A stretch of 64,000 bases of DNA. It comes from Oscillospiraceae bacterium (GTDB taxonomy: Bacteria; Bacillota; Clostridia; Oscillospirales; Ruminococcaceae). The notes beneath the pieces were generated by a model. It was not told the DNA's origin. It saw only the letters and a list, made by a program, of their open reading frames with translations, and did no database searches. Of the stretch, positions 9,376 through 17,611 are shown one piece after another. Location: positions 310,001 through 374,000 of the forward strand of contig JAGBCL010000095.1 of the NCBI GenBank assembly GCA_018110825.1. The letters run 5' to 3'. How positions within the stretch are numbered: position 1 is the first letter of the stretch; each line of letters begins with the position of its first letter. The position numbers and the translations under genes are program-made.

Positions 9376-9813
9376 ATGATTGACCGCTTTGAAAAATTTT
9401 CGTACTTTATTTCTGAAATTTCACATCATTGGCATAAAATTGCCAATGATGTAATGAATGAATATGGATTGAAAGGCCCACATTCTGTGTACTTTACTAC
9501 CTTGTATCAGTACCCTGATGGAATAACTGCCACAAGACTTGGTGAGATATGCTCAAGGGATAAGGCTGATGTGTCACGTGCAGTATCACTCATGGAAAAG
9601 AAAGGACTTGTAATAAAGGAAGGTTCTAATTACAGAGCACTTTTAAAGCTTACAAAAGACGGGGAAAAAATTGCTGAGCAGATAAAGTCGCAAGCAGAAG
9701 CCGCTGTTGAGTATGGCGGTAAGGGTCTTACAGATGAGCAGAGAACAATATTCTATGAAGCAATTGAAATAATTTGTGATAACCTTGAAGACTTGAGTAA
9801 GAAAGGCTTTTAA
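9376..9813 (+). CDS. MarR-family transcriptional regulator
   Basis: This 145-aa winged-helix repressor starts at the ATG at 9376 after GGAGGAG. The DNA-binding part reads TATRLGEICSRDKADVSRAV, followed by the wing (about residues 80-95). N- and C-terminal helices form the MarR dimer interface. It probably controls its own promoter through the palindrome pair. It may also respond to a small ligand and tune the adjacent ABC transporter, although the 6150 promoter lacks the same palindrome. The gene is monocistronic with a strong terminator behind it. Confidence 0.93.
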   Translation: MIDRFEKFSYFISEISHHWHKIANDVMNEYGLKGPHSVYFTTLYQYPDGITATRLGEICSRDKADVSRAVSLMEKKGLVIKEGSNYRALLKLTKDGEKIAEQIKSQAEAAVEYGGKGLTDEQRTIFYEAIEIICDNLEDLSKKGF

Positions 9814-9874
9814 TAACAAGTATTCAGACAGATTCAGCACTGCATTGGAAAAATTCAATAATTTTATTCAAATA

Positions 9875-9915
9875 CAAAAAAGGACCGTGTTGCGTGTTAC
9901 ACGGTCCTTTTTGTG
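9875..9915 (+). terminator. Rho-independent terminator
   Basis: AAAAAAGGACCGTGT pairs with ACACGGTCCTTTTT (right arm from 9899) around a short loop. The A-tract and U-tract allow it to work in either direction. It follows the marR gene. Confidence 0.85.
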
Positions 9916-10025
9916 CAAAATAACAATTTTATATTTGTTGTAAAAAAATAAAAAGTATATATTGAAAAAATGTAATAAAGTGTTAAAATGTTTACATAAA
10001 TTATTGTGTGAAGGGGTCTTAATTA

Positions 10026-12026
10026 ATGAGCAAAAGAAAAAATATAGGACTTACCAAAGCGATTATCATTTCAGTTATCATAACAACCTCCGTTACCTTG
10101 CTGCTGTTGACGGTAATCGGATTTACTGCTTCATATTCAAAGGTTAAGGACGGCGTTTTTTCGACAACCGAGCAGTCGCTCAATGTTTATTCCGAAAAAG
10201 TTAACCAGTGGCTCAACCAACAGGCAATTTTCACCGCCGCTCAGGCAAATGCCGCAGGAAAGCTTGGAGAGGTTTCAGGCGGACACCAGAATAATGACGC
10301 ATTCATCGACAGCGTGATGCCCCTCAATGATGCCCTTCTGGATTGCTACACAGCGTATGAGGACGTGTCACTTTATATGGCTGTAACCGATACGTCTACT
10401 CTTCCCGAAGGCTTTGATGCAACAACACGAGGCTGGTATCAGGATGCCAAAACCAAAAGTGCAACCATTTTTACCGCACCATATATCGATACTGCAACAG
10501 GTGTCATGATTATCACAGTTGCTTCCCCGATTTACGAAAACGGTTCATTCGTGGGTGTGTTTGCATGTGATATTACACTCGACAGCGTAATGCAGCTGGT
10601 TGGCGAAATGAAAATCACCGAGCATGGATATCCTGTACTTATCGATAGTGACGGCAACTTTATGATTCACGGCAACGAAGTTTATAACCCCGCTGTTGCA
10701 GACGGAAATGCTGTTATTACCGCTTGTGCCGACGCAGAAGGCGACTATGCTGAAATCCTCACGCTTATCGCTGACGGAATTTATATGGACGTCCATAAGG
10801 ACTGGGACGGTTCATCAAAGTATTTCGCATTCACAAAGCTGCCTGCTTCCGATTGGAGTATCGGTTATGTAATGCCAAAGAGCGACATCAACAGTGCACT
10901 TACAGGTCTTGCAGTAATCTACATAATCCTTTTTGTAGTGTTCTTCGTTGCAGGTAATCTCTTTGTAATTACCGTAATTCAGTCACAGCTAAAGCCTCTC
11001 AAGAAAATCAGCAGCGTTGCTGAAAGAATTGCCGACGGCGACCTTTCCGCAACCTTTGATTACAACTCAACTGATGAAATCGGCAAGCTCTGCGCTAACT
11101 TCGGACATTGTACCGATACTACAAGACGCTACATCTCCGATATTTCCGATAAGCTTGACAGACTTGCACACGGCGACTTTACCGTTGAAATCACCGAGGA
11201 TTATATCGGCGATTACCGTCCTATCAAAGAGTCAATGACAAATATCATCGAGTCTATGCGCCGTACACTTGTGAATATCGAAAATGCTTCCGTCCAGGTT
11301 AAGCAGGGCGCCAACGAAATGGCACAGACCTCTTACCAGCTTGCCCACGGCGTTTCAGGTCAGACTGATACCCTCCGTAAGCTCAGCGACGATATGGCAG
11401 GCATTATCGAAAGAGTACGTGAAACCGATCATAGCACAGGCGAAGCAAGAGAGCTTGCAGGAAATGCCAAGGATAAAATCGAGGAGAGCAGCCGTGAAAT
11501 GGATAAGCTTCTCAAGGCTATGCACGATATCTCCGAATTCTCCGTTGAAACCGCAAAAATTGTCAAGACTATCGACGATATAGCATTCCAGACAAATATT
11601 CTCGCCCTTAACGCTTCCGTTGAAGCCGCAAGAGCAGGTGCCGCAGGTAAGGGATTTACTGTTGTTGCCGACGAAGTAAGAATGCTCGCAAGCAAGTCAG
11701 CTGAGGCCGCAAGCCGTACCTCTGCACTTATCCAGCAGACCGTAAACGCAATAGCCGAGGGTGCACAGCTTGCCGATACAACAGCACAGGCTCTCTCCGA
11801 GGCCGTTTCCGATACCGTAAGCTTTGACGAAAATATCATCAGAATTTCCGAAACAACAAGACGTGAAAGCGAGTATATGGACGATATTTTCGGAAATATC
11901 AACACCATTTCCGAAATTGTGGCAAGCACATCCGATTCTGCACAGTCTGCCGCAGCTTCCAGCCAGGAGCTCAGCAGCCAGGCAGCAATTCTTTCTAACC
12001 TCATCTCTGAGTTCAAACTTAACTAA
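10026..12026 (+). CDS. Methyl-accepting chemotaxis protein
   Basis: This 666-aa transmembrane chemoreceptor begins with a membrane span at about residues 14-36. It is followed by a periplasmic-type double Cache ligand-binding region (about 45-285), a second span (about 293-317), a HAMP domain and the cytoplasmic signalling coiled coil. The hairpin tip is the classic [20 protein letters not shown] followed by [12 protein letters not shown]. It would sense a small extracellular solute and control CheA. No CheR-tethering pentapeptide ends the protein (it ends EFKLN). No other chemotaxis gene is nearby, so it is an orphan receptor gene with its own terminator. Confidence 0.96.
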   Translation: MSKRKNIGLTKAIIISVIITTSVTLLLLTVIGFTASYSKVKDGVFSTTEQSLNVYSEKVNQWLNQQAIFTAAQANAAGKLGEVSGGHQNNDAFIDSVMPLNDALLDCYTAYEDVSLYMAVTDTSTLPEGFDATTRGWYQDAKTKSATIFTAPYIDTATGVMIITVASPIYENGSFVGVFACDITLDSVMQLVGEMKITEHGYPVLIDSDGNFMIHGNEVYNPAVADGNAVITACADAEGDYAEILTLIADGIYMDVHKDWDGSSKYFAFTKLPASDWSIGYVMPKSDINSALTGLAVIYIILFVVFFVAGNLFVITVIQSQLKPLKKISSVAERIADGDLSATFDYNSTDEIGKLCANFGHCTDTTRRYISDISDKLDRLAHGDFTVEITEDYIGDYRPIKESMTNIIESMRRTLVNIENASVQVKQGANEMAQTSYQLAHGVSGQTDTLRKLSDDMAGIIERVRETDHSTGEARELAGNAKDKIEESSREMDKLLKAMHDISEFSVETAKIVKTIDDIAFQTNILALNASVEAARAGAAGKGFTVVADEVRMLASKSAEAASRTSALIQQTVNAIAEGAQLADTTAQALSEAVSDTVSFDENIIRISETTRRESEYMDDIFGNINTISEIVASTSDSAQSAAASSQELSSQAAILSNLISEFKLN

Positions 12027-12030
12027 AAAT

Positions 12031-12065
12031 AATCAGCACTTCCTTGTGAGGTGCTGATTTTCTTT
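12031..12065 (+). terminator. Rho-independent terminator
   Basis: AATCAGCAC (12031-12039) pairs with GTGCTGATT (12051-12059), extended inward by further pairs, and is followed by TTCTTTT. It ends the chemoreceptor gene. Confidence 0.85.
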
Positions 12066-12077
12066 TGATTTGTCAGG

Positions 12078-12106
12078 TTGATATTTGTCGCAAAATATGG
12101 TATAAT
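12078..12106 (+). promoter_or_regulatory. Sigma-A promoter
   Basis: TTGATA (12078-12083), 17 bp, TATAAT (12101-12106), placed 49 nt upstream of the start of the flavodoxin/ferredoxin gene. Confidence 0.8.
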
Positions 12107-12154
12107 TCTTTCTGTATAAGGAAATTATTAGGAATAAATTGCGAGGTGCACAGA

Positions 12155-12922
12155 ATGAAACCATTTTTGATATTGTTTTTCTCAGGTGTCGGCAACACGA
12201 AATCCGTTGCTGAACAAATAAAAAATGGTATTGCCGAAATCCCGACAGAGATTTACTCCGTTGAAAAGCTCCCGCAGGATTTTTCCATTGAAAATTATTC
12301 AGCAGTAATTATCGGTACGCCAACATATCACTCCGAGCCTGCACAGCCGCTGATGAATTTCCTTGAAGCATTAAATCCGTGTAGAAACATCCCCGCATTT
12401 GTTTTTACAACCTGCGGACTGTATTCCGAAAACTGCCTGCGTACCCTTGCGAATGAATGTCTGAAACATGGAATTATCACAGTACATTTTGCAAGCTACC
12501 GTTGTCCCGCAACAGACGGAATACTTCTCACACCATTTATGGAATGTTGGTTCAGAAGCGAAAAGAATTTGCAGTCCAGAATTAAGGACGATACTGCAAC
12601 CTTTATCAGTAAGCTGAAATCACATTCCAAAGCTGAAATTCCTAAATCAAAGTGGTACGCACCTTTGAATTATCCCAATAAAATGCTGGGCAAAGCCACA
12701 ACCTTCCCGATATATCTGCATAAGAACAGATGTATAAAATGCGGTAAATGTCAGAAAAACTGCCCGAAAAACGCAATTGAAATTACAAACGGTTACCCAA
12801 CAATAAGCAAAGCCGAATGTATGAATTGCTACCGTTGTATCCACCATTGTCCCGCTTTGGCGCTGTCCTTGTCAAAGGAAAAAGCCGTGGAGAAAGTCTG
12901 GGAAAAAGAAAATCTGATATAA
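12155..12922 (+). CDS. EFR1-type flavodoxin/ferredoxin protein
   Basis: This 255-aa protein starts at the ATG at 12155 after GCGAGGTG. The N-terminal half is flavodoxin-like, with the FMN phosphate loop SGVGNTKSVAE. The C-terminal part carries two 4Fe-4S ferredoxin motifs, CIKCGKCQKNCP and CMNCYRCIHHCP. The fusion is common in anaerobic Clostridia and is thought to pass electrons between flavin and iron-sulfur partners. The exact partner is unknown. The gene stands alone between a promoter and a bidirectional terminator. Confidence 0.93.
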   Translation: MKPFLILFFSGVGNTKSVAEQIKNGIAEIPTEIYSVEKLPQDFSIENYSAVIIGTPTYHSEPAQPLMNFLEALNPCRNIPAFVFTTCGLYSENCLRTLANECLKHGIITVHFASYRCPATDGILLTPFMECWFRSEKNLQSRIKDDTATFISKLKSHSKAEIPKSKWYAPLNYPNKMLGKATTFPIYLHKNRCIKCGKCQKNCPKNAIEITNGYPTISKAECMNCYRCIHHCPALALSLSKEKAVEKVWEKENLI

Positions 12923-12927
12923 CAAAT

Positions 12928-12962
12928 AAGGCACACGGATTTGCTTTCCGTGTGCCTTTTAT
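12928..12962. terminator. Bidirectional terminator between convergent genes
   Basis: AAGGCACACGGA (12928-12939) pairs perfectly with TCCGTGTGCCTT (12947-12958), with a U-tract on the plus strand and an A-rich lead. It serves the flavodoxin gene on the plus strand and the DUF2828 gene on the minus strand. Confidence 0.85.
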
Positions 12963-14425
12963 CAGCTTACCTTCTCGTATCTCTTGCTGTAAATGATGTT
13001 ATCCATCACAACCTCAGGAGAAACCTCGCCGCCCTTTACCATATCGAATATGGCAGGGGAGAAGCCCGAAACAAGTGCCGCACCCGTTTCCGAGAACGTA
13101 ACAGGAATATTCTGTCCGCGGCTGTTTACGTTCCAGAAAACCACGTCAGGAAGTGCGTAGCCGAAGCGTGCGTACTTCTGCTTCATAGCCTCAAACAAGG
13201 TCAGATTGTTGCCGCCCTCAATGCACCAGTCAAACTCCATGTCGGAGATGATGTACAGTCTTGAAGGAAGCTCACTCTGCGCAACCTTGTTCTTCACTGC
13301 AGTCGAAAGAATAAGCTCAAACACTGCTTCAAGGTCGGTGTTTGCAACCTCATTGAAGCGACTGCAGTAGCTTACCTTGCTTGCAATGTCCTCACCCTGA
13401 ATTTCCACAAGCTGAGGATGCTCAGAAAAGGTTATGAAGTGGTTAGCGAATGTACCCTTGTTGTGCTCCGCAAAGTAAATACCCAGTGAAAGTGCCGCAT
13501 CAATAGGTCTTACATCAACACCCCAGGTCATCGAGCCGGAGCCGTCAATAACAGCTATCGCATTGCAGTTTTCCTCACCATTACCGTGCTCGTCAAGACT
13601 TCTCCACGCCGCATCAAGTGATGCTCTTTCAGCTTCATCTGAGCAACCAAAAGCCTGTCTTACGATTTCGTAAGGGAAAAGGGTCGAAGCGTGAAGCTTT
13701 TCCTCACCCTTTACCACACGGCTGATAAAGTTGTTGTAACGTTCACCATCATTGCGGATAAACGCCTTGCGGTATTTGAACATAGCCTTTGAAGGCTGCT
13801 TCGAGTAGTCAAAGGTGTAGTCGTATTCACGCAGACGATTTTCAATGATGTCAATGTAGCTTCTCAGCGACGCAAGTGTGCGGCGGTAATCCCTCTCAGT
13901 CATACCAAACGCCTTGCAAAGCTTCTTCGCCTGCATAACCGTCTTTGCAGAGGACGCATTTACCGAAGGAAGCCACTTTGCAAGCAGAGAAACATTTTCT
14001 CCATTTGCCATGGCTTCAAGGTCAGCGTCAAGAATACGGCTGATTTCCTTCACAGCCGCATCTGCACAGCATGTGTCAAGAAGCACGCAAAGGTCATCGT
14101 ATCGACCGTACTCCGCAATAAGGGGAATATTTCTCTTTACCGCCTCAGGTGACTCTTTCGCAAGTGCCTTCATAGCAACGCGGAAGAAACGTCTTTCGCC
14201 AAGTCCGCCCCTTACATCACGTGCAAAGAAAACAATCTTCATTGTCTTCTCGGGATTTTCGTAGTACGCCTTAATAACAGCGTTTTCTATCTGTTCATCA
14301 GTCTGATTACGCATTGCCCCAGCCGTAAAGAACAGGTCAACGCAGTGCGACATGGATGAACGGTTTGTAAGCGCACCGTTTTCGGTGTACGCAATATTGT
14401 TTTCTGCTTTAAGCATGTTAAGCAT
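12962..14425 (-). CDS. DUF2828-type Ro-like protein with vWA domain
   Basis: This 487-aa protein begins at the ATG at 14425, which follows AAAGGAAG; an upstream ATG in the same frame has no ribosome site. The N-terminal part has the signature FFARDVRGGLGERRFFR and later the phrase EYGRYDDL, typical of DUF2828 helical-repeat proteins. The C-terminal part is a vWA domain with an intact metal site (DGSGSM). This architecture parallels the Ro60/Rsr proteins (HEAT-like ring plus vWA), which bind Y RNAs and misfolded RNA. The neighbouring rtcB and the RNA-like array between the two genes support an RNA-quality-control role. That role is inferred. Confidence 0.82.
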   Translation of the reverse strand: MLNMLKAENNIAYTENGALTNRSSMSHCVDLFFTAGAMRNQTDEQIENAVIKAYYENPEKTMKIVFFARDVRGGLGERRFFRVAMKALAKESPEAVKRNIPLIAEYGRYDDLCVLLDTCCADAAVKEISRILDADLEAMANGENVSLLAKWLPSVNASSAKTVMQAKKLCKAFGMTERDYRRTLASLRSYIDIIENRLREYDYTFDYSKQPSKAMFKYRKAFIRNDGERYNNFISRVVKGEEKLHASTLFPYEIVRQAFGCSDEAERASLDAAWRSLDEHGNGEENCNAIAVIDGSGSMTWGVDVRPIDAALSLGIYFAEHNKGTFANHFITFSEHPQLVEIQGEDIASKVSYCSRFNEVANTDLEAVFELILSTAVKNKVAQSELPSRLYIISDMEFDWCIEGGNNLTLFEAMKQKYARFGYALPDVVFWNVNSRGQNIPVTFSETGAALVSGFSPAIFDMVKGGEVSPEVVMDNIIYSKRYEKVS

Positions 14426-14456
14426 TGTAATCTTCCTTTCTTTCTCAAATAAATAC

Positions 14457-14509
14457 AAGGCGGAGTTTATATGTTACCCAAAAACATCTTCAATTGCTGT
14501 AACCGCCTT
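14457..14509 (-). ncRNA. Candidate small structured RNA, unit 1 of the rtcB-linked array
   Basis: The ends close as a perfect 7-bp stem (AAGGCGG at 14457-14463 with CCGCCTT at 14503-14509). On the minus strand the 5' stem is followed within 2 nt by ACAGCAAT, the octamer repeated through the array. There is no reading frame. Strand is assigned from the flanking minus-strand genes and is not certain. Confidence 0.5.
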
Positions 14510-14520
14510 AAAATGTACAT

Positions 14521-14609
14521 GGTGCAGTTTCAGTCTGGATTCGAACCCGAAAGCAGTACTTAATTGGTAAAGCGATATGCCTCATCACATGAAAATTGCT
14601 GTTTGCACC
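14521..14609 (-). ncRNA. tRNA-like structured RNA (T-arm mimic) in the rtcB-linked array
   Basis: The ends pair as GGTGCA/TGCACC and the minus-strand copy runs straight into ACCA-like sequence. Near its 3' side lies GGGTTCGAATCC, a canonical T-loop with a T-stem of five positions including one G-A mismatch. ACAGCAAT follows the 5' stem. There is no complete cloverleaf: the acceptor pairing is only 6 bp and no proper anticodon arm is found on this strand. It is therefore not called as a tRNA gene. A plus-strand TTGGTA resembles a D-loop, so the strand remains open. Confidence 0.5.
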
Positions 14610-14807
14610 ATTCTTTTTTTGTTTGGAACAAGTCGCCATTCACTATTTTTTTTTCGTAGATTTTATAAAAGGTGTGAAAAGATTGCTGTGTGCGGCTTTT
14701 ACGTTTGTTCAGGCTTCAATCGTGTCTTTCGCGGCTTTCTCACGGCCATACGCATTTCAGCGTCTTAAAACAATGCAAGCATTGCTGTGACTTGTGATAT
14801 ATGAGAA

Positions 14808-14856
14808 CTGCAAATTCAATTGCTGCTGCGGAAAACCGTTTTATTCACCCTTGCAG
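14808..14856. ncRNA. Candidate hairpin unit of the rtcB-linked array
   Basis: CTGCAA (14808-14813) pairs with TTGCAG (14851-14856), and CGG-AAAA-CCG (14829-14838) forms an inner hairpin. The diverged octamer ATTGCTGC sits at 14819. Pairing is weaker than in the other units. Confidence 0.3.
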
Positions 14857-14866
14857 ACGTTCCGAT

Positions 14867-14891
14867 AATGCAGGGCTGTGCCTGCATTTTT
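14867..14891 (+). terminator. Terminator-like hairpin inside the array
   Basis: AATGCAGG (14867-14874) pairs with CCTGCATT (14881-14888) and a T-run follows on the plus strand. It would stop plus-strand transcription, which conflicts with the simplest minus-strand model of the array. Confidence 0.45.
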
Positions 14892-14893
14892 GC

Positions 14894-14948
14894 ACGGCTT
14901 TGTTTTTTACGATTGGTAGGTCGTCATAAGTATTGCTGTTAAAGCCGT
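14894..14948 (-). ncRNA. Candidate small structured RNA next to the rtcB 3' end
   Basis: ACGGCTTT (14894-14901) and AAAGCCGT (14941-14948) form a perfect 8-bp closing stem. On the minus strand the stem is followed at once by AACAGCAAT, and an inner ACGA/TCGT stem surrounds a short loop. The unit begins 14 nt after the rtcB stop codon on the minus strand, so it could be processed from the rtcB transcript. Confidence 0.5.
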
Positions 14949-14961
14949 TGTATATTCCACG

Positions 14962-16191
14962 TCAGCCTTTTACAACGCCAACTGTGAAAAGCGTTTTGAT
15001 TGGTTCAACAAGGTCACTCTGATTAGCCATAACCTGAGTAATATCCTTGTAAGCGAAACGTGCTTCTTCAGCAACGTCCGACTTGTTATGCTTTGCAAGA
15101 ACAACATTCTTATCCTTCAGGTCACACATAACCTGTTCAGTAGAAAAGTTATCCAGTGCAGCCGTGCGGGAGAAAAGTCTGCCTGCACCGTGTGACGATG
15201 ACATAAAGCTTTCAGGATTACCCTTGCCCTTCACAATGTAGCTGTAAGAGCCCATTGCACCCGGAATAATTCCAAGCTCACCCTCACCAGCGTGAACCGC
15301 ACCTTTTCTGTGCACCCACACATTTTTGCCGTAGTGATTTTCAAGTGCCGCATAGTTGTGGTGACAGTTGATTTCAGTGGAGTAGGTCGGCTCCGTACCC
15401 GTGTACTTTACAACATAGCGGGTGAAGATTTCCTTGATTTTGCAAAGCATTGCAGCCCTGTTTTCATAAGCAAAATCCATCGCCAGCTGCATGTAGTTGA
15501 GGTAACGTCTGCCCTCATCAGAGTCAGCTGGAAGAAACGGTAACTTCCATTCCGCAGGGACGGAGGAATACCACTTTTCATTAAGCTTATATGCAAGCTT
15601 GTTGAAGTGCTGTCCAACAATGTTGCCGAAATGACGGCTGCCCGAGTGGAGCATTATACAGCACATTCCATCTTCATCCTGCTGAAGCTCAATGAAGTGA
15701 TTGCCGCCGCCGAGTGTGCCAATCTGAAAGTAACCCTCATCAATCTGTGGAAGCAGCTCAGCGTCAGCCTCATACTTGGAAAGCTCTTCTTTAGCCTTGT
15801 CAAGCACAGCGGACTCCTGCGGCTTTTTGTAATGATTGAAGCCTGTTGGAATGTTTCGGAGAATATCCCCGCAGATTGCCTGTACAAGATTTCCGCTGCC
15901 TGTTATAGTTTCACGGAGCACCGATACAGGAATATCAGTCTGTACGAAAGCCATTCCACAGCCGATATCCACACCAACTGCATTCGGAATAACCACTCCG
16001 TCACAAGCAATTACACCGCCAATCGGCATACCTTTTCCCGCGTGTGCATCAGGCATAAGCGCAACCCACTTATGTATAAACGGAAGACGTGAAAGATTTC
16101 CAACCTGCTCAATGCACTTTCCATCAAGTGCCTCAACAGAGGTGTTCCATATTTTAACCGGCATAGTGCCGTGATTGTTTATAACAAACAT
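14962..16191 (-). CDS. rtcB: RNA-splicing ligase RtcB
   Basis: This 409-aa protein starts at the ATG at 16191, 9 nt after AAAAAGGAG; the reading frame continues 20 codons upstream without a ribosome site. RtcB motifs are clear: MPDAHAGKGMPIGGV, VGVDIGCGM (metal-binding Cys), GGNHFIE, HSGSRHFG, HRKGAVHAG and the guanylylation histidine region SSHGAGRLFSR. RtcB joins 2',3'-cyclic phosphate or 3'-phosphate RNA ends to 5'-OH ends using GTP and Mn2+. Its neighbours are a Ro-like DUF2828 gene, an array of RNA-like hairpins and two divergent WYL regulators, so it belongs to an RNA-repair locus. Confidence 0.97.
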   Translation of the reverse strand: MFVINNHGTMPVKIWNTSVEALDGKCIEQVGNLSRLPFIHKWVALMPDAHAGKGMPIGGVIACDGVVIPNAVGVDIGCGMAFVQTDIPVSVLRETITGSGNLVQAICGDILRNIPTGFNHYKKPQESAVLDKAKEELSKYEADAELLPQIDEGYFQIGTLGGGNHFIELQQDEDGMCCIMLHSGSRHFGNIVGQHFNKLAYKLNEKWYSSVPAEWKLPFLPADSDEGRRYLNYMQLAMDFAYENRAAMLCKIKEIFTRYVVKYTGTEPTYSTEINCHHNYAALENHYGKNVWVHRKGAVHAGEGELGIIPGAMGSYSYIVKGKGNPESFMSSSHGAGRLFSRTAALDNFSTEQVMCDLKDKNVVLAKHNKSDVAEEARFAYKDITQVMANQSDLVEPIKTLFTVGVVKG

Positions 16192-16357
16192 TTCTGACAA
16201 CTCCTTTTTGCTGTTTTTGTTTTGTGGTATGTTCAGAGTATAACACCACACAATGGAAAAATCATTTAAAAAAATCTGCGAACATTTCCAACCCTATTGC
16301 CATAAGAAAAAAATTCTGCTATTATTATGGTATTGAAAAAGAAAGGAAGTGAACAGT

Positions 16358-17611
16358 GTGGCAGGCTTTTCCGAGCTGATAAAAAGCTTTGACAAGACAA
16401 GGGATTACGTCCGTGATTTTTTTATCTATGGATGTAAAGTAAGAAACGATTTCAACGCAAAAAGCAGCCGTACCTACGACGACGAAAAGCGTCGTGTGGA
16501 AAGCTGGCTGGGTGATTATATACATACCGACAATTCACAGCGCGGCAAAAAGGTCTGTATCTCCGTTGACAGCGGTCACATCAGCGAAAATCCGCTCTAT
16601 AAGGCTTATTATTCCAAAAGCTTTACCGATAACGATATAAAGCTTCACTTTCTTTTGATTGATATCCTTGCCGATGGTGAAAGCTTGACCCTGAAAGAGC
16701 TTGTAAACCGACTTGCTGACGATTACGGCGAAATATTTGATGAGCAGACTGTTCGTAACAAGCTGAAAGAATATTCCGAAGAAGGTGTGTTCATTAAAGA
16801 AAAGCAGGGCAAAACCGACTATTTCAGCCTTTCTCCCGATACAGCTGAAAGCTTTTTCGGGGAGTACGATGGATTGGATAATGCCGTGAAATTTGCTTCT
16901 GAAGCAGGAATTTTCGGAGTAATAGGTAATAGCTTGCTTAAAGCGTCAGATTTGAAAAACGATATTGTTCTTAACAAGCATAACTATATCGTGCATACCC
17001 TTGAAGATGAAATACTGCTTGATATCGTAATTGCAATCGAGGAAAAACGGTTTATTTCCTATGAAAGCTTCGGCAGGGAAAAAAACGGAGAATTACCCGA
17101 ATTCAGCGGTGTTCCTTTCAGAATATTGTCCTCAATGCAAACTGGAAGACGATACCTTGCAATGTACAATAGGAAATATAATCGTTTTAATTCTGTGCGT
17201 CTTGATAGTATCAAAGCTGTGAGGATAGGTGAGGTTTGTCACGAATATGACGAACTGTTTGAGATGTATATAAAGAACGAGCATAAATGCTTTGGTGTAT
17301 CATTCGGAAGAAGAACCGAATTGGGACACGTTGAACCGATAAAGCTTACAATTTATGCAGATGAACAAAAAGAGAATTTCATTATTAACCGACTTGAAAG
17401 GGAAAAACGCTGCGGTACGGTTGAAAAAGTTGCAGAAAACACCTTTACCTTCACCGCCGATGTCTTTGACCCTAATGAGATTATGCACTGGGCAAAAAGC
17501 TTTATCGGACGTATTATTTCCGTTGAGGGCGGCAATGAGGAAATCCGCAGTAAATTTTACAACGACATAGAAAGAATGAACAGGATGTACTGTGATGAAA
17601 AGAAAAAATAA
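16358..17611 (+). CDS. WYL-domain transcriptional regulator (first of pair)
   Basis: This 417-aa protein has two possible GTG starts, at 16349 and 16358. The latter has normal spacing after GAAAGGAAG. Residues about 95-145 form a winged helix (LTLKELVNRLADDYG, then EQTVRNKLKEYSEEG). The C-terminal half contains the WYL fold (about 230-330) and its C-terminal extension. WYL proteins bind nucleic-acid or nucleotide ligands and often control DNA- and RNA-damage or defence genes. The gene diverges from rtcB across a 166-bp gap and overlaps a second WYL gene. It is a good candidate for the regulator of the rtcB locus, in the role RtcR plays elsewhere. Confidence 0.85.
   Translation: MAGFSELIKSFDKTRDYVRDFFIYGCKVRNDFNAKSSRTYDDEKRRVESWLGDYIHTDNSQRGKKVCISVDSGHISENPLYKAYYSKSFTDNDIKLHFLLIDILADGESLTLKELVNRLADDYGEIFDEQTVRNKLKEYSEEGVFIKEKQGKTDYFSLSPDTAESFFGEYDGLDNAVKFASEAGIFGVIGNSLLKASDLKNDIVLNKHNYIVHTLEDEILLDIVIAIEEKRFISYESFGREKNGELPEFSGVPFRILSSMQTGRRYLAMYNRKYNRFNSVRLDSIKAVRIGEVCHEYDELFEMYIKNEHKCFGVSFGRRTELGHVEPIKLTIYADEQKENFIINRLEREKRCGTVEKVAENTFTFTADVFDPNEIMHWAKSFIGRIISVEGGNEEIRSKFYNDIERMNRMYCDEKKK

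Larger units (their letters stand above)
14493..14939. repeat. Six interspersed copies of ATTGCTGT between rtcB and the DUF2828 gene
   Basis: Exact copies are at 14493-14500, 14595-14602, 14682-14689, 14781-14788 and 14932-14939, and a 7/8 copy (ATTGCTGC) is at 14819-14826. Five exact octamers in under 450 bp of non-coding DNA is far above chance. Spacing is irregular (about 40-115 bp) and several copies sit at the same place relative to a closing stem. This looks like a conserved element of repeated small RNAs rather than a simple tandem repeat. Confidence 0.85.

Noticed and set aside
14521-14609. A normal tRNA gene
   Set aside because: A T-arm is present, but the acceptor pairing is only 6 bp and the D- and anticodon-like parts read on the opposite strand, so no cloverleaf can be built.
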